64,000 nt of DNA from Pseudomonas saxonica (GTDB lineage: Bacteria; Pseudomonadota; Gammaproteobacteria; Pseudomonadales; Pseudomonadaceae). Each line of letters opens with the position of its first letter. The first letter of the stretch is position 1. The stretch spans positions 310,001 through 374,000 of the forward strand of contig NZ_VFIO01000001.1 of the NCBI RefSeq assembly GCF_007858365.1, given 5' to 3'. Positions 18,741 to 34,628 of the stretch are shown one piece after another. Position numbers and translations under genes: made by a program. The notes below the pieces were generated by a model. It saw only the letters and a program-made list of their open reading frames with translations. It was not told where the DNA came from and did not search any database.

Positions 18741-20133
18741 ACACCTGCGATTGCGCCCCTTCAAACCAAGCCAGTTTCTCGCGCAACAATACGACTTCAC
18801 CGACGATGACCAGTGTCGGCGCATGCACTTCATGTTCAGCCACCAAGGTCGGCAGATCCGCCAGCGTGCCAGTAAACACCCGCTGATTGGACGTCGTGCC
18901 CTGCTGAATCAAGGCCGCCGGAGTATCTGCAGAACGGCCATGTTTGATCAGCTGTTCACAGATGATCGGCAAGCCGATCAGGCCCATGTAGAACACCAAC
19001 GTTTGCGCCGGAGCAACCAGGTCGTTCCACGGTAAATTGCTGGTGCCATCCTTCAAGTGACCCGTCACGAAACGCACAGACTGCGCGTAATCGCGATGCG
19101 TCAGCGGAATCCCGGCATAGGCGGCGCAGCCGCTGGCGGCGGTAATACCCGGCACGACCTGAAACGGGATGCCATGTGCTGCCAGCTCTTCGATTTCTTC
19201 ACCACCACGGCCAAAGATAAACGGGTCGCCGCCCTTGAGCCGCACGACACGCTTGCCTTGCTTGGCCAACGTGACCAGTTGCTGATTGATCTGCTCCTGT
19301 GGCACGGCATGATCAGCGCGACGCTTGCCGACATACACACGCTCGGCATCACGGCGGCACAGTTCAAGAATCGCTGGCGCCACCAGACGGTCGTAAAGCA
19401 CCACATCCGCTTGCTGCATTAGCCGCAAAGCGCGGAAAGTCAGCAGGTCAGGATCCCCCGGCCCGGCGCCCACAAGGTAGACCTCACCCGTGGTAATGGC
19501 TGCTTCGCCGTTAATCTTGGCGAGGAGCAGACGTTCCGCTTCACCGCCCTGCCCGGCCAATTGGCGATCAGCAATGGGGCCTTGAAAGACGTCTTCCCAG
19601 AACCCGCGACGCTGTTGAACATCGGGGAACAACCCTTTGACCTGAGTACGAAAGCGCGCGGCAAGACCGGCTAACTGTCCGTAAGTCGACGGAATCCAGG
19701 TTTCAATCTTGGCCCGAATCAAGCGCGCCAGTACCGGCGCGTCGCCACCACTGGAAATAGCGATGACCAACGGAGAACGGTCAACAATGGCGGGGAAAAT
19801 AACGCTGCACAAGGCTGGCGCATCCACCACATTAACCGGCACACAGCGCCGATGGGCATCCGCCGAGACTTGCGCATTAAGCGGCTCGTCATCGGTGGCG
19901 GCAATGATCAGCACACACCCGTCAAGGTCCGACTCAACATAGCCGCGCAAGATCTGCTCACCGCCACTGCTGAGAATCAACTCGCATAGCTGCGGTTCTA
20001 TAGCGGGTGCAACAACCCGCAATACGGCGCCGGCATCGGCCAGCAGCCGGGATTTGCGCAAGGCAATTTCCCCGCCGCCGACCACCAGCACACGACTGCC
20101 CCGCAAGTTATGAAACAGCGGCAGAAACTCCAT
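18739..20133 (-). CDS. cysG: Siroheme synthase (trifunctional CysG)
   Basis: The 464-residue fusion carries out all steps from uroporphyrinogen III to siroheme, the cofactor of sulfite and nitrite reductases. The N-terminal CysG(B) part has the NAD-binding motif [17 protein letters not shown] and performs precorrin-2 dehydrogenation and iron insertion. The C-terminal CysG(A) part (from about residue 218) has [31 protein letters not shown] and [21 protein letters not shown], the SAM-dependent uroporphyrinogen methyltransferase. Its ATG directly abuts the serS stop codon (TAAATG), so the two are cotranscribed. The same pairing is found in P. aeruginosa, from memory. Confidence 0.95.
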   Translation of the reverse strand: MEFLPLFHNLRGSRVLVVGGGEIALRKSRLLADAGAVLRVVAPAIEPQLCELILSSGGEQILRGYVESDLDGCVLIIAATDDEPLNAQVSADAHRRCVPVNVVDAPALCSVIFPAIVDRSPLVIAISSGGDAPVLARLIRAKIETWIPSTYGQLAGLAARFRTQVKGLFPDVQQRRGFWEDVFQGPIADRQLAGQGGEAERLLLAKINGEAAITTGEVYLVGAGPGDPDLLTFRALRLMQQADVVLYDRLVAPAILELCRRDAERVYVGKRRADHAVPQEQINQQLVTLAKQGKRVVRLKGGDPFIFGRGGEEIEELAAHGIPFQVVPGITAASGCAAYAGIPLTHRDYAQSVRFVTGHLKDGTSNLPWNDLVAPAQTLVFYMGLIGLPIICEQLIKHGRSADTPAALIQQGTTSNQRVFTGTLADLPTLVAEHEVHAPTLVIVGEVVLLREKLAWFEGAQSQV

Positions 20134-21801
<1,668 letters not shown>

Positions 21802-21805
<4 letters not shown>

Positions 21806-23127
21806 GGCTTTCTCCGCTTCAGGGGGCTTGCGCGATCCAGTGCAGCGAGGTGTTTGAGCTTCTCGCCGATTTTAAGCTCAAGACCGCGTGGCACCGGCTG
21901 ATAGAGCGCTAAAGGCTCCAGCTCATCCGGGAAGTAATCTTCACCCGCCGCGTAAGCATCGGGCTCATCATGGGCGTAACGGTATTCGTCGCCGTACCCC
22001 AGTTGTTTCATCAGCTTGGTCGGTGCATTACGCAAATGCAGAGGGACTTCCATGGAGCCGTACTCGGAAGCGCTGCGCAGTGCTGCTTTAAACCCCATGT
22101 ACACCGCATTGCTTTTAGGCGCACACGCTAGATAGGTGATGGCCTGCGCCACAGCCAGCTCGCCTTCCGGACTGCCCAGGCGCTCCTGCACGTCCCAGGC
22201 CGCCAGGCACAGGCTCAAGGCCCGCGGGTCGGCATTGCCAATATCTTCACTGGCCATGCGCACGACACGGCGGGCGATGTACAGCGGGTCACAACCGCCA
22301 TCAATCATCCGCGCAAACCAATACAAGGCGCCGTCAGGATTGGAGCCGCGCACCGATTTATGCAGGGCCGATATCTGATCGTAAAACGCCTCGCCGCCCT
22401 TGTCGAAACGACGCTGAGTATCGCCCAGCAGGCTTTGCAGCAGGTCAGAGCCTATTTCACTGTTGTCTTCAGCCAGATCGGCGGCGTTTTCCAGCAAATT
22501 CAACAAGCGCCGACCATCGCCGTCGGCTGCACGCAGCAATATTTGGAAGCCTTCATCGCTGAGGGTCAAACCGCGTTTGCCTAGCCCCTTGTCTTCAGTC
22601 AGCGCACGCTGAACAAGCCTTTTCAGAGCCGTCTCATCAAGGCTTTTGAGCACATACACCCGCGCCCGCGAGAGCAGTGCGTTGTTTAGCTCAAACGAAG
22701 GGTTTTCGGTGGTGGCCCCGATAAAAATCAGGGTACCGTCCTCGACATAAGGCAAAAAGGCATCTTGCTGTGACTTGTTGAAACGGTGTACTTCATCAAC
22801 AAACAGGATGGTTCGGCGACCATATTGACCGGCCTGCTGTTTGGCAATTTCTACCGCCTGACGAATCTCTTTGACCCCGGCCAACACGGCAGACACCGTT
22901 TCAAAATGCGCTTCGGAGACTTCAGCCAGAAGTCGGGCCAAGGTGGTTTTACCCACCCCCGGCGGCCCCCAGAAAATCATCGAATGCAGCGCCCCCTGCT
23001 CCAGCGCTTCGCGCAAGGGCTTGCCCCGGGCGAGCAGGTGCTGCTGGCCGACGTACTCGTCCAGATTGGCCGCGCGCAAGCGAGCAGCCAAGGGTTGAGC
23101 AATCGGGGCACTTCGAAACAAATCCAT
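21802..23127 (-). CDS. rarA: Replication-associated recombination protein RarA (MgsA)
   Basis: The 441-residue AAA+ ATPase related to clamp loaders acts at stalled replication forks. Walker [16 protein letters not shown] near residue 50, Walker [20 protein letters not shown], sensor 1 [12 protein letters not shown] and the C-terminal tetramerisation region ([25 protein letters not shown]) are present. The ATG at 23127 is chosen; the in-frame codon two residues upstream is only a TTG. It lies 29 bases downstream of lolA. The lolA–rarA–crcB–serS order is typical of Pseudomonas. Confidence 0.95.
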
Positions 23128-23156
23128 GGGCAACGCTTAAACCTCTTGTTCCAGGA

Positions 23157-23780
23157 TTATTCCTGGATGACATCAACCCCTTTCGGGATAACGAACTTGA
23201 ATTTACTGGCAGGGATCGGCTCGTTGGCCTTTACACCGCTAAACACAATGTCAGTACGCTGACCTATGCTGTCCATCAGGCGCATGTTGTTGATCATGCC
23301 ATTGCGAAAGGACAGGTTCAGCGAATCGAATAGCGTGTCTTTGGTCTTGGGCTTAAGGGTGAATTCCATGACCTCTCCTGCCTGCTTTGAACTGATATCA
23401 AAGCTTTCACTGATCTTCGACACGTCACCCGACAACAACAAAGCTGGCGTCTGTGTCAGGCGCTGATCCAGCTTTTTGATGGTGACCTGCTCCAGATCCG
23501 GGTCCCAGAGGGTTACTTTCTGACCGTCTGAAATCATCGTTTGCTCTTGCGGAGCTTCGGTGTGCCAGTAAAACAGGCCCGGGCGCTGCACCGACATTTC
23601 ACCCTTGGCTTCCTGCAACTGCGTGCCACCGGCGGCCAGCGTCAGTTGCGAAAAATTAGCCGAGATGGTCTTCGACTTCTCAAGCAACTGGCTCAAACGC
23701 GTGACATCCTGGGCATCAGCATGAGCTGAAAGTGACGAAAAAGCCAAAATCGGTAGCAACAACATGCTGGTAAAACGCAT
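23157..23780 (-). CDS. lolA: Outer-membrane lipoprotein carrier LolA
   Basis: The periplasmic chaperone moves lipoproteins from LolCDE to LolB. The protein of 207 residues has a signal peptide ([21 protein letters not shown], cleaved before DAQD) and the beta-rich LolA fold with [18 protein letters not shown] and LWDPDLEQV. The chosen ATG (23780) follows GAGGATTCTC; an ATG four codons upstream would itself contain that ribosome binding site and is rejected. The gene lies between ftsK and rarA on the minus strand. Confidence 0.94.
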   Translation of the reverse strand: MRFTSMLLLPILAFSSLSAHADAQDVTRLSQLLEKSKTISANFSQLTLAAGGTQLQEAKGEMSVQRPGLFYWHTEAPQEQTMISDGQKVTLWDPDLEQVTIKKLDQRLTQTPALLLSGDVSKISESFDISSKQAGEVMEFTLKPKTKDTLFDSLNLSFRNGMINNMRLMDSIGQRTDIVFSGVKANEPIPASKFKFVIPKGVDVIQE

Positions 23781-23809
23781 GAGAATCCTCATTGATTAGT
23801 TGAACGCCA

Positions 23810-23828
23810 CTCGCGGGGTACCCGCGAG
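23810..23828. other. Perfect hairpin between ftsK and lolA
   Basis: CTCGCGGG and CCCGCGAG flank a GTA loop in the 52 bases between the ftsK stop and the lolA start. No T-run follows on the minus strand. It may attenuate readthrough or protect the upstream ftsK message. Confidence 0.5.
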
Positions 23829-23832
23829 CAGA

Positions 23833-26235
23833 TCAATCGCGCATCGGAGCTGGCGCCAGCACTTCGCGCGAGCCATTAGTGTTCATTGCCGTAACCACAC
23901 CGGCCATTTCCATGGACTCGATCATACGGGCGGCGCGGTTATAGCCAATCTTAAGTTTGCGCTGCACGGCAGAGATGGAGGCGCGACGACTTTCCAGTAC
24001 AAACTGGACAGCTTCGTCATACAGCGCGTCGGTCTCGCTGTCTTCGCTGCCTTCGCCGCTGCCACCTTCAAAGCCACTGCCGGCCTCTTCAACGCCGTTA
24101 AGAATGTCGTCGTTATAGTCCGGGCTGCCGCGCAGCTTCCATGCCTCAACCACGCGGTGCACTTCTTCGTCAGACACAAATGCACCATGCACCCGAATCG
24201 GCAGGCTGGTGCCCGGCGGCATGTAAAGCATGTCACCGTGACCCAACAGTTGCTCGGCACCGCCTTGATCGATGATGGTGCGCGAATCGATCTTGCTCGA
24301 CACCTGAAACGCCATGCGGGTCGGAATGTTGGCCTTGATCAGACCCGTGATCACGTCCACCGACGGGCGCTGGGTAGCGAGAATCAAGTGGATACCTGCC
24401 GCCCGCGCCTTCTGGGCAATACGGGCGATCAGTTCTTCAACCTTTTTGCCGACGATCATCATCATGTCGGCAAACTCGTCCACCACCACCACAATGGTCG
24501 GCAACTTGGTCAGCAAGGGCGCTTCGTCGTGAATGCTTTCACGCTTGTACAGAGGATCGCTCAGCGGTTCGCCCGCCGCCTCGGCATCTTTGATCTTCTG
24601 GTTGAAGCCGGCGAGGTTACGCACGCCCATCTTGGCCATCAGCTTGTAGCGGCGTTCCATCTCGGCAACGCTCCAGCGCAAGGCATTGGCGGCATCTTTC
24701 ATGTCGGTCACGACCGGACACAGCAAGTGCGGGATGCCTTCATAGATCGACAGCTCAAGCATTTTCGGGTCGATCATGATCAGCTTGGCGTCTTCAGGCC
24801 CAGACTTGAAGAGGATCGACAAGATCATGGCGTTGACACCGACCGACTTACCGGAGCCTGTTGTACCGGCCACCAGCAAGTGCGGCATTTTGGCGAGGTC
24901 GGTGATCACCGGCTTGCCACCGATGTCGTGGCCCAAAGCCAGCGTCACAGGTGATTTAGCGTTGTCGAATTCAGGCGTGGACAGCACTTCACTGAAACGC
25001 ACGATCTGACGGTCTTCGTTAGGGATTTCGATACCGACCGTGGTTTTGCCCGGAATTACTTCAACCACCCGCACACTGGTCACCGCGAGTGAACGCGCCA
25101 AGTCTTTGGCCAGGTTGGCGATACGGCTGACCTTGACCCCGGCTGCCGGTTGAATTTCGTAGCGGGTAATTACCGGGCCGGGGTGGATCGAGTCAACGGT
25201 AACTTCAACTCCGAATTCCTTGAGCTTGATTTCAAGCAAGTGGCCCACGGCCGCCAAGGATTCCGGTGAGTAGTTGAGTTGTTTCTTCTCTGCCGGATCG
25301 AGAATGGAAATGGGCGGCAATGTACCTTCAACCGCGCTGTCGACAAACAAAGGCGCTTGTTTCTCTTTCTGCACGCGCTTGCTGGGTTCGGGCGCTTTGG
25401 TCGGTACTGGCGTGATCACCGCCGGCACATGCTTTTCGCGCTCGGACATGTGTTTGGTCAGCGCTTGTTCGCGTTCGATCAAACGCTCTTTGGCCTTGGC
25501 CTGTTCACGTTTGTCGGAAACGCTGGGGGCAACCACTTCATTGACGCGAGTGTCGACTTCACGCAATTGCGCGACCAGTTGCTTGCGCTCGTTACGGTCC
25601 GACCACCAGCGATTGGCAGCGCCCTGAATGAGCTCAAACAGGTCGAGTGTGATTTTGCCGGTCATGTCCATGACCTTGAACCATGAGAGGTCGGTAAACA
25701 CCGTCAAACCGAACAGGAACAAGGCAATCAGCAATAGGGTACTGCCCTGGATATTCAGGGCATTTTTGGCCAGATCACCCAGGCTTTCGCCCAGTGCACC
25801 ACCCGCGCCAGCAGGCAGCCCCGCCGCTGAATGAAAATGAATATGGGCCAATGCCGCTCCAGAGAGCACCAGGAACAGCAAACCGACAAGACGCCATGAA
25901 AACAGCAGACCGCTCCACTGCCACGGTTGATGCCGTTCGCGGAAGATCTGATAAGCCTTGATTGCCAACAACAACGGGAAGATATAGGCGAAATAACCCA
26001 GCACCATGAACAGGATGTCAGCGCTGTAGGAACCCGCAGGCCCACCGAAGTTCTGCACATCGACGATACGGCTGTTGTGGCTCCAGCCAGGATCATCCTT
26101 GGCATAGGTCAGCAAGGCCATGATCATGAACAGGCAGAGGGCGCCGATAGCGATCAGCGCACCTTCCTTGAGCCGGTAGTGCAATTGCTGACGCCAGAGA
26201 GGAACTACTTTGGGTGCTGCTGTGGATTTCTTCAA
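23833..26235 (-). CDS. ftsK: DNA translocase FtsK
   Basis: The 800-residue septal DNA pump directs chromosome segregation and XerCD dimer resolution at dif. Four N-terminal membrane segments (about residues 25–190) are followed by a short linker rich in charged residues ([18 protein letters not shown]). The RecA-like motor has Walker [15 protein letters not shown] and Walker [16 protein letters not shown], and the C-terminal gamma winged helix reads [21 protein letters not shown]. The reading frame opens with a TTG start (LKKSTAAPK), with AGGAAAAG upstream; the next ATG falls inside the first membrane helix, so the TTG is preferred. It is divergent from aat. Confidence 0.95.
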   Translation of the reverse strand: MKKSTAAPKVVPLWRQQLHYRLKEGALIAIGALCLFMIMALLTYAKDDPGWSHNSRIVDVQNFGGPAGSYSADILFMVLGYFAYIFPLLLAIKAYQIFRERHQPWQWSGLLFSWRLVGLLFLVLSGAALAHIHFHSAAGLPAGAGGALGESLGDLAKNALNIQGSTLLLIALFLFGLTVFTDLSWFKVMDMTGKITLDLFELIQGAANRWWSDRNERKQLVAQLREVDTRVNEVVAPSVSDKREQAKAKERLIEREQALTKHMSEREKHVPAVITPVPTKAPEPSKRVQKEKQAPLFVDSAVEGTLPPISILDPAEKKQLNYSPESLAAVGHLLEIKLKEFGVEVTVDSIHPGPVITRYEIQPAAGVKVSRIANLAKDLARSLAVTSVRVVEVIPGKTTVGIEIPNEDRQIVRFSEVLSTPEFDNAKSPVTLALGHDIGGKPVITDLAKMPHLLVAGTTGSGKSVGVNAMILSILFKSGPEDAKLIMIDPKMLELSIYEGIPHLLCPVVTDMKDAANALRWSVAEMERRYKLMAKMGVRNLAGFNQKIKDAEAAGEPLSDPLYKRESIHDEAPLLTKLPTIVVVVDEFADMMMIVGKKVEELIARIAQKARAAGIHLILATQRPSVDVITGLIKANIPTRMAFQVSSKIDSRTIIDQGGAEQLLGHGDMLYMPPGTSLPIRVHGAFVSDEEVHRVVEAWKLRGSPDYNDDILNGVEEAGSGFEGGSGEGSEDSETDALYDEAVQFVLESRRASISAVQRKLKIGYNRAARMIESMEMAGVVTAMNTNGSREVLAPAPMRD

Positions 26236-26631
26236 AACGGGTCTTTTCCTGCGCCTGTGGCGCGCCCAACTATTAATTGACTAAATTGACTGCAAGCTAC
26301 TACGCGCTACCGGATACTGGACTCGCGCTGCGTGACGCTTGGTACTATCAACCACCGTTGTCAACGCTGGTACGCATGCAGTTTAGATCAGCTCAAACAG
26401 GCGAGCCATTGTACGGGTTTAAGCCGCTGTTGCCACGCCGACGCATGCGCCAGGCCCATGAGCACCGTAAATACATGTGAAGCGCTGATTTGAGCATGCA
26501 TTATCTTTTGTGACAAAGACTTATAGCACTGCAAAACAGCAACTGGATCTGATCGGCAGACCGATTGAGACCGCATTGGCGCAGTAGAGTTGCAGGCGCC
26601 CTCCCCCCCCACCTGCACAAGACGAATCATC
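26236..26631. promoter_or_regulatory. Divergent ftsK/aat intergenic region
   Basis: The 396 bases hold the opposing promoters of ftsK and aat. No conserved gene was recognised. A 67-codon frame at 26277–26480 begins with TTG, lacks a ribosome binding site and matches nothing known to me. In P. aeruginosa trxB1 stands here; it is absent, as it is in P. putida (from memory). A C-run occurs just before aat (26603–26610). Confidence 0.5.
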
Positions 26632-27318
26632 ATGTTGACCTGGTTAAAACGCGACACCCTTACATTTCCGCCCCTGACCAAGGCCATGAGCGAGCCCAAC
26701 GGGCTACTGGCAGCGGGCGGAGATCTGTCAGCAGACCGCTTGGTTCAGGCCTATCGTCATGGCTGTTTCCCGTGGTTTTCCGAAGGCCAGCCTATTCTCT
26801 GGTGGTCGCCTGATCCACGCACAGTGCTCTTCCCTGAAGAACTGCATGTGTCACGCAGCCTGGGCAAGCTTTTGCGCCAGCAACGCTATCAGGTGAGCTT
26901 TGATCGCGATTTCGAGGCAGTCATCCAAGCCTGCGCCGCCCCTCGCCGCGATGCAGACGGCACATGGATTACCGACGACATGCAAAATGCCTACATCGAG
27001 CTCCACGCTCGAGGCCATGCGCATTCTGTGGAAGTGTGGGACCACGGCGAACTGGTTGGAGGCCTTTATGGCTTGGCCATGGGTCAGCTTTTTTTTGGTG
27101 AATCCATGTTCAGTCGTGCTGACAACGCATCAAAGTTTGGCTTTGTCACGCTGGTAAAACACCTTCAGGCATGGGGCTTCGTGCTGATCGACTGCCAGAT
27201 GGCGACTCGCCACCTTGAAAGTCTCGGCGCACGATCCATCCCGCGCCAGCAATTCGCCGACTACTTGCGCGACCATCTGGACCAGCCTACAACGGCACAA
27301 TGGGACTTAAACCTGTAG
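26632..27318 (+). CDS. aat: Leucyl/phenylalanyl-tRNA–protein transferase
   Basis: The 228-residue enzyme attaches Leu or Phe from aminoacyl-tRNA to proteins with N-terminal Lys or Arg, creating N-degrons read by ClpS. Motifs include [39 protein letters not shown] and [19 protein letters not shown]. The GNAT-like fold length is typical. The ATG at 26632 is preferred to the upstream in-frame TTG because family members begin near MLTWL. It lies 82 bases upstream of bpt in the same direction, and both stand beside clpA–clpS. Confidence 0.95.
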   Translation: MLTWLKRDTLTFPPLTKAMSEPNGLLAAGGDLSADRLVQAYRHGCFPWFSEGQPILWWSPDPRTVLFPEELHVSRSLGKLLRQQRYQVSFDRDFEAVIQACAAPRRDADGTWITDDMQNAYIELHARGHAHSVEVWDHGELVGGLYGLAMGQLFFGESMFSRADNASKFGFVTLVKHLQAWGFVLIDCQMATRHLESLGARSIPRQQFADYLRDHLDQPTTAQWDLNL

Positions 27319-27400
27319 GTACCGCAAGATAACGGGCGTTTTACAGACGTTTTTTGCGCACTGTCTTACACTTAATTCAAAGATTTCCCGAGGGCCAATC

Positions 27401-28108
27401 ATGACCGAGCTGGCGCGCTTGAAGTTTTATGCCACTCAACCTCACGTTTGCAGCTACCTGCCCGAAGAACAGGCGACTACGCTGTTTCTCGACCCCAGCC
27501 AGCCAATGGATGTGCAGGTGTATGCCGATTTGTCCGAAATGGGCTTTCGACGCAGCGGCGACCACCTTTACCGGCCCCATTGCCTGAAGTGCGATGCCTG
27601 CACGGCTGCACGCATTCCAGTGGCACGATTCGTACCCAATCGTCAGCAAAAGCGCATCCTGAAACGCAACGCCGACTTGCAGGTTACGGCGGTCAAGCCA
27701 TGCTTCAGCGAAGAGAACTTCGATCTTTATCAGCGCTATATCGAACAACGCCATGCCGATGGCGACATGTACCCGCCCAGCCGCGATCAATTTTCGACTT
27801 TTCTGGTACGCGACCTGCCGTTCTCGACGTTTTATGAGTTCCGTCTCGACGAACGCTTGTTGGCCGTTGCGGTAACCGATGTGCTGCCTAACGGGTTATC
27901 GGCGGTGTACACCTTCTACGAACCCGAGGAAGAACGCCGCAGCCTGGGCCGTTACGGGATCCTCTGGCAGATCGCAGAAACACGGCGCATGGGGCTTGAT
28001 AACCTGTACTTGGGGTACTGGATCAAGAACTGCAAGAAGATGAATTACAAGACTGAATACCGCCCGATTGAGCTGCTGATAAATCAGAGATGGAGCAGTG
28101 TTAACTGA
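27401..28108 (+). CDS. bpt: Aspartate/glutamate leucyltransferase (Bpt/Ate)
   Basis: The 235-residue protein is of the arginyl-transferase family, bacterial branch. These enzymes transfer Leu from Leu-tRNA to N-terminal Asp or Glu, the other bacterial route to an N-degron. Family marks include [21 protein letters not shown], the Cys pair [14 protein letters not shown] near residue 65, and [19 protein letters not shown] near the C-terminus. Many genomes call it arginyltransferase; the leucyl specificity is family knowledge from Vibrio. It probably forms an operon with aat. Confidence 0.93.
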
Positions 28109-28206
28109 ACCCTTGGCTTAAACCCCATTTTTCGGGCACAATGCACGCCGCTTTTGCCTGGCGCAGTTGCACCGGGCCATTCATTGGACACCGAGGGCTT
28201 TACTGC

Positions 28207-28425
28207 ATGTCGAAAGAAGACAGCTTCGAAATGGAAGGCACTGTCGTCGACACCCTGCCCAACACCATGTTTCGTGTGGAGTTGGAAAATGGGCACGTCG
28301 TAACCGCGCATATTTCCGGCAAGATGCGCAAGAACTACATTCGTATTCTTACCGGCGACAAAGTGCGCGTCGAGCTGACGCCCTATGACTTGAGCAAAGG
28401 GCGCATCACTTACCGCGCTCGTTAA
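28207..28425 (+). CDS. infA: Translation initiation factor IF-1
   Basis: The 72-residue OB-fold protein ([40 protein letters not shown]) binds the 30S A-site during initiation. Length and sequence are those of a standard IF-1. The ATG at 28207 follows GAGGGCTTTACTGC. A frame opening further upstream is not used. It is followed at once by a strong terminator. Confidence 0.97.
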
Positions 28426-28436
28426 TCAAGTCAATA

Positions 28437-28468
28437 CAAAACGCCCGGTTCTGCCGGGCGTTTTTGTT
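28437..28468 (+). terminator. Rho-independent terminator of infA
   Basis: ACGCCCGG, TTCTG loop, CCGGGCGT, then TTTTG. It lies 12 bases after the infA stop. Confidence 0.9.
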
Positions 28469-28488
28469 TGTCTGCGATTTGTGGGCTT

Positions 28489-28624
28489 GAGATCAAAAGC
28501 ACCCTCACCCCAACCCTCTCCCAAAGGGAGAGGGAGCAGGTTGGGGGAAATTCGAGTTTTTCTAAATCGACTCAATCAGTCCCCTCTCCCTCTGGGAGAG
28601 GGCTCGGGTGAGGGTTAGCTGATC
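28489..28624. repeat. Paired palindromic intergenic repeat, CCCTCACCC family (copy 2)
   Basis: The left arm ACCCTCACCCCAACCCTCTC and the right arm ending GGCTCGGGTGAGGGT are inverted complements, each with a local CCCTCTCCC/GGGAGAGGG hairpin. It shares with copy 1 (18587) the outer sequence ATCAAAAGC before the left arm and an AAATCGACT segment in the middle, so the two are one element family. It sits between infA and clpA. Confidence 0.8.
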
Positions 28625-28654
28625 AAAAAAAAGCGCCTTTCGGCGCTTTTTTTA
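28625..28654 (-). terminator. Bidirectional terminator after clpA
   Basis: AAAAGCGCC, TTTC loop, GGCGCTTTT with A-runs and T-runs on both sides. It lies 14 bases beyond the clpA stop and can also stop readthrough from infA. Confidence 0.85.
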
Positions 28655-28667
28655 TTTCAGAGCTAGA

Positions 28668-30938
28668 TCAAGCCATCTCGACGGACGTTTCAAACTCGAA
28701 CGTCAGCTCACCATCGACCAGGTCGATGTTAACTACCCCGCCATGATCAGCCAGCTCACCAAAGAGTATCTCTTCAGCCAGCGGACGCTTGATCTTGTCT
28801 TGTATCAAACGCGCCATTGGCCGCGCACCCATCTGCACATCGTAACCTCCCGCTGCCAACCAGCCACGTGCGGCGTCTGTCACCACCAATTGCACATGCT
28901 TGTCGTCCAGTTGCGCCTGCAACTCGGTAAGGAACTTGTCCACCACGTGCTTGATAACCTCATGACTGAGGCGACCAAACTGGATGATAGTGTCCAGACG
29001 ATTGCGGAACTCGGGCGTGAAGCTTTTCTTGATCGCTTCCATCGCATCGGTCGCATGATCCTGAACCGTAAAGCCGATCGAAGCCCGCGATGCAGTCTCA
29101 GCCCCCGCGTTGGTGGTCATGATGACGATAACATTACGGAAATCAGCTTTACGCCCGTTGTTATCGGTCAACGTGCCGTGGTCCATCACCTGCAACAACA
29201 GGTTAAAGACTTCGGGATGCGCCTTCTCGATTTCATCCAGCAACAACACGCAATGCGGCTGTTTGCTGATGGCTTCAGTCAACAACCCACCCTGATCGAA
29301 GCCGACATAGCCCGGAGGAGCACCGATAAGACGTGAAACGGTATGACGCTCCATGTATTCCGACATGTCGAAACGCAGTAGCTCAACCCCCAAGGCCTTG
29401 GCCAACTGACGCGCCGCCTCGGTCTTGCCGACACCGGTCGGCCCTGCAAACAGGAACGAACCCACGGGTTTGTCAGGTGACTTGAGCCCCGCACGGGACA
29501 GTTTGATGGCCGTAGACAGCGAATCAATGGCCGCATCCTGACCAAACACGGTCATTTTCAAGTCGCGCTCAAGGTTGCGCAGCAATTCTTTGTCAGAACT
29601 GGACACGTGCTTAGGCGGAATACGGGCAATTTTTGCAACGATATCTTCGACTTGCTGCACATCGATGCGTTTGACGCGTTTCTCTACCGGCTGCAAGCGC
29701 TGGTAAGCACCCGCTTCGTCGATGACGTCGATGGCCTTGTCCGGCATATGCCGATCATTGATATAGCGCGACGCCAGCTCAGCAGCGGCGCGCAAGGCTT
29801 CATCGCTGTACTCGATACTGTGATGCTGCTCAAAACGACCCTTCAGGCCACGCAGAATGCCGATGGTGTCTTCAACCGATGGCTCGGACACGTCCACTTT
29901 CTGGAAACGACGCGCCAAGGCACGGTCCTTTTCGAAAATACCGCGAAATTCCTGGAACGTGGTCGAACCAATGCAACGTATGTCGCCCGAAGACAACAGT
30001 GGCTTGAGCAGGTTCGACGCATCCATTACACCGCCCGAGGCAGCACCCGCACCAATGATGGTGTGGATTTCGTCGATGAACAAAATCGCCTGAGGACGTT
30101 TTTTCAGCTCGCCGAGCAGCGCCTTGAAGCGCTTCTCAAAATCGCCACGGTATTTGGTACCCGCCAACAAGGCGCCCAGATCAAGCGAGTAGACAATGCT
30201 ATTAGCCAGTAAGTCTGGAACTTGATTGTCAACGATACGCTTGGCCAGCCCTTCAGCAATCGCGGTTTTACCCACGCCTGCCTCACCGACCAGCAGCGGA
30301 TTGTTTTTGCGCCGGCGCGCAAGGATTTGAGCAACGCGCTCAACTTCCATTTCACGCCCTACCAGCGGGTCAATACGGCCCTGACGAGCCAGCTCGTTCA
30401 GGTTACTGGCATAGGCATCCAACGGATTGCTGGAAGAGGACGACTCGCCCCCTTCCTCATCCTGCATTTCATGATCCCCGTCAGAGTGATCACCCTGGCC
30501 TGGCACTTTTGAAATGCCATGGGCAATAAAGTTGACGACATCAATGCGGGCAACGCTCTGCTGCTTGAGCAGAAACACAGCCTGGCTTTCCTGTTCACTG
30601 AAAATCGCAACCAGAACGTTGGCACCCGTCACTTCACGCTTGCCGGAGCTTTGCACATGAAAAACGGCACGTTGCAGCACACGCTGAAAGCCCAGTGTTG
30701 GCTGGGTTTCACGGTCTTCATCGTGAACAGGGATCAAAGGGGTGGTGGAATCAATAAACTCTTGCAGGTCATGCTTGAGTTTGTCGAGGTTTGCGCCACA
30801 GGCGCGTAGAACGGTTGCGGCCGCCTCGTTATCCAGTAGCGCTAAAAGAAGGTGTTCAACCGTCATGAATTCATGACGTTTGGAACGGGCCTCCTTAAAG
30901 GCAAGATTGAGGGTGACTTCGAGCTCGCGATTTAACAT
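28668..30938 (-). CDS. clpA: ATP-dependent Clp protease ATPase ClpA
   Basis: The 756-residue unfoldase feeds substrates to ClpP. It has the N-terminal Clp-N repeats (about 1–145), AAA+ module 1 with [15 protein letters not shown] and [13 protein letters not shown], and AAA+ module 2 with [15 protein letters not shown] and [14 protein letters not shown]. The ClpP-docking IGF tripeptide lies in [10 protein letters not shown] short Glu/Ser/Asp-rich linker ([11 protein letters not shown]) follows the N-domain. It is transcribed after clpS with a 29-base gap; ClpS delivers N-degron proteins to it, in keeping with the aat and bpt genes next door. Confidence 0.97.
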   Translation of the reverse strand: MLNRELEVTLNLAFKEARSKRHEFMTVEHLLLALLDNEAAATVLRACGANLDKLKHDLQEFIDSTTPLIPVHDEDRETQPTLGFQRVLQRAVFHVQSSGKREVTGANVLVAIFSEQESQAVFLLKQQSVARIDVVNFIAHGISKVPGQGDHSDGDHEMQDEEGGESSSSSNPLDAYASNLNELARQGRIDPLVGREMEVERVAQILARRRKNNPLLVGEAGVGKTAIAEGLAKRIVDNQVPDLLANSIVYSLDLGALLAGTKYRGDFEKRFKALLGELKKRPQAILFIDEIHTIIGAGAASGGVMDASNLLKPLLSSGDIRCIGSTTFQEFRGIFEKDRALARRFQKVDVSEPSVEDTIGILRGLKGRFEQHHSIEYSDEALRAAAELASRYINDRHMPDKAIDVIDEAGAYQRLQPVEKRVKRIDVQQVEDIVAKIARIPPKHVSSSDKELLRNLERDLKMTVFGQDAAIDSLSTAIKLSRAGLKSPDKPVGSFLFAGPTGVGKTEAARQLAKALGVELLRFDMSEYMERHTVSRLIGAPPGYVGFDQGGLLTEAISKQPHCVLLLDEIEKAHPEVFNLLLQVMDHGTLTDNNGRKADFRNVIVIMTTNAGAETASRASIGFTVQDHATDAMEAIKKSFTPEFRNRLDTIIQFGRLSHEVIKHVVDKFLTELQAQLDDKHVQLVVTDAARGWLAAGGYDVQMGARPMARLIQDKIKRPLAEEILFGELADHGGVVNIDLVDGELTFEFETSVEMA

Positions 30939-30967
30939 GGCTTCACCTCATACCCAAGTGGTCGGCG

Positions 30968-31330
30968 TTAACCGTCCTTCTCGATTTCACAGAGTAGCGG
31001 ATGCTGGCTTTCGCGTGCGTACTGATTTACCTGCGCTGCCTTGGTCTCGGCAATGTCGCGGGTGTAGATACCACACACAGCCCGTCCTTCTGTATGAACG
31101 GCCAGCATGACCTTGGTCGCCAATTCGCGATTCAAGTTAAAAAACACCTCAAGTATTTCGACAACGAAATCCATGGGTGTGTAGTCATCATTGAACAAAA
31201 CCACCTTGTACATAGGCGGCACCTGAAGCGCAGGCTTAGCCTCTTGCACAGCCAAGCCAGCGGCATCGTCGTCATCAAAACCGGGTTGATCCTGATTGAA
31301 TGTTAGTCGAATCTGGCTAAATGCATGCAT
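30968..31330 (-). CDS. clpS: ClpA adaptor protein ClpS
   Basis: The 120-residue adaptor recognises Leu, Phe, Tyr or Trp N-termini and passes them to ClpA. The core [20 protein letters not shown] forms part of the N-degron pocket, and [21 protein letters not shown] is the conserved second half. The first about 35 residues are acidic and flexible (GFDDDDAAG), used to engage ClpA. The start is ATGCATGCA with a weak ribosome binding site. It is divergent from cspD. Confidence 0.95.
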   Translation of the reverse strand: MHAFSQIRLTFNQDQPGFDDDDAAGLAVQEAKPALQVPPMYKVVLFNDDYTPMDFVVEILEVFFNLNRELATKVMLAVHTEGRAVCGIYTRDIAETKAAQVNQYARESQHPLLCEIEKDG

Positions 31331-31556
31331 GGAATGAAAGGTTCGTCATTGATCGATTACAGAGATGGAGGCAAGCACATTAAATTTCAACTGCGCCTGC
31401 CGCGTGACCTTGACTATCGGTAAAACGGTGTTACAACCAATAGGGCCCACAGTGGGTAGTAAAGACCCGCGCAGTCAACCACATTTACTGGTTTTTGTGC
31501 GGATGAACTGGATGATACTCCAGTGATGGAGTCGTTTGCAGCAGAGGGATATGAGT

Positions 31557-31835
31557 ATGCAAGGCAAGGTCAAGTGGTTCAACAACGCCAAGGGCTTCGG
31601 CTTCATTAATACGCAAGCCAAGGAAGGCCTCGATGAACACGGAAACATGATCGATTTTTTTGCTCATTTTTCGGCCATCAATATGGACGGGTACAAAACG
31701 CTCAAGGCTGGCCAACCGGTGAGTTTTGAAATCATCCAGGGCCCCAAAGGCCTGCACGCTGTCGCAATCACTGATGCAAAGGCCACCGCACCACTTACAG
31801 TGACAGAAGCCGAGGGACACTCCCTTGCGGTCTGA
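31557..31835 (+). CDS. cspD: Cold-shock-like protein CspD
   Basis: The cold-shock-domain protein of 92 residues has RNP1 KGFGFI and an RNP2 variant DFFAHFSAI. The loop between them is longer than usual (EGLDEHGNM), and a tail of about 20 residues follows the domain. CspD-type proteins bind single-stranded DNA or RNA and are linked to stationary phase or stress. Position next to clpS–clpA is conserved in gammaproteobacteria. Two ATGs lie six bases apart; the second (31557) has the better spacing to GAGGG. Confidence 0.92.
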   Translation: MQGKVKWFNNAKGFGFINTQAKEGLDEHGNMIDFFAHFSAINMDGYKTLKAGQPVSFEIIQGPKGLHAVAITDAKATAPLTVTEAEGHSLAV

Positions 31836-31883
31836 CTACCAGGCGAGAAGATAAGCCGCACTTTTAAAAAATTTAAAAAAAAT

Positions 31884-31919
31884 ACCGCCATGTCGAGCCA
31901 TCGATCTGGCGGTTTTTTT
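31884..31919 (+). terminator. Rho-independent terminator of cspD
   Basis: ACCGCCA and TGGCGGT form the stem, followed by a run of seven T. It lies about 50 bases after the cspD stop. Confidence 0.85.
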
Positions 31920-34560
<2,641 letters not shown>

Positions 34561-34576
34561 GAGCAACAGGCAACAC

Positions 34577-34614
34577 CACAAACCCCGGCCCACGACGCCG
34601 GGGTTTGTGTTTTT
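34577..34614 (+). terminator. Rho-independent terminator of idh
   Basis: CACAAACCCCGGC and GCCGGGGTTTGTG form a 13-base stem, followed by TTTTTG. Confidence 0.92.
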
Positions 34615-34628
34615 GGGCCCCACTATCT

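Noticed and set aside
26277..26480. A 67-codon frame in the ftsK/aat gap
   Set aside because: It has a TTG start, no ribosome binding site, no recognised similarity, and lies where two divergent promoters must be.
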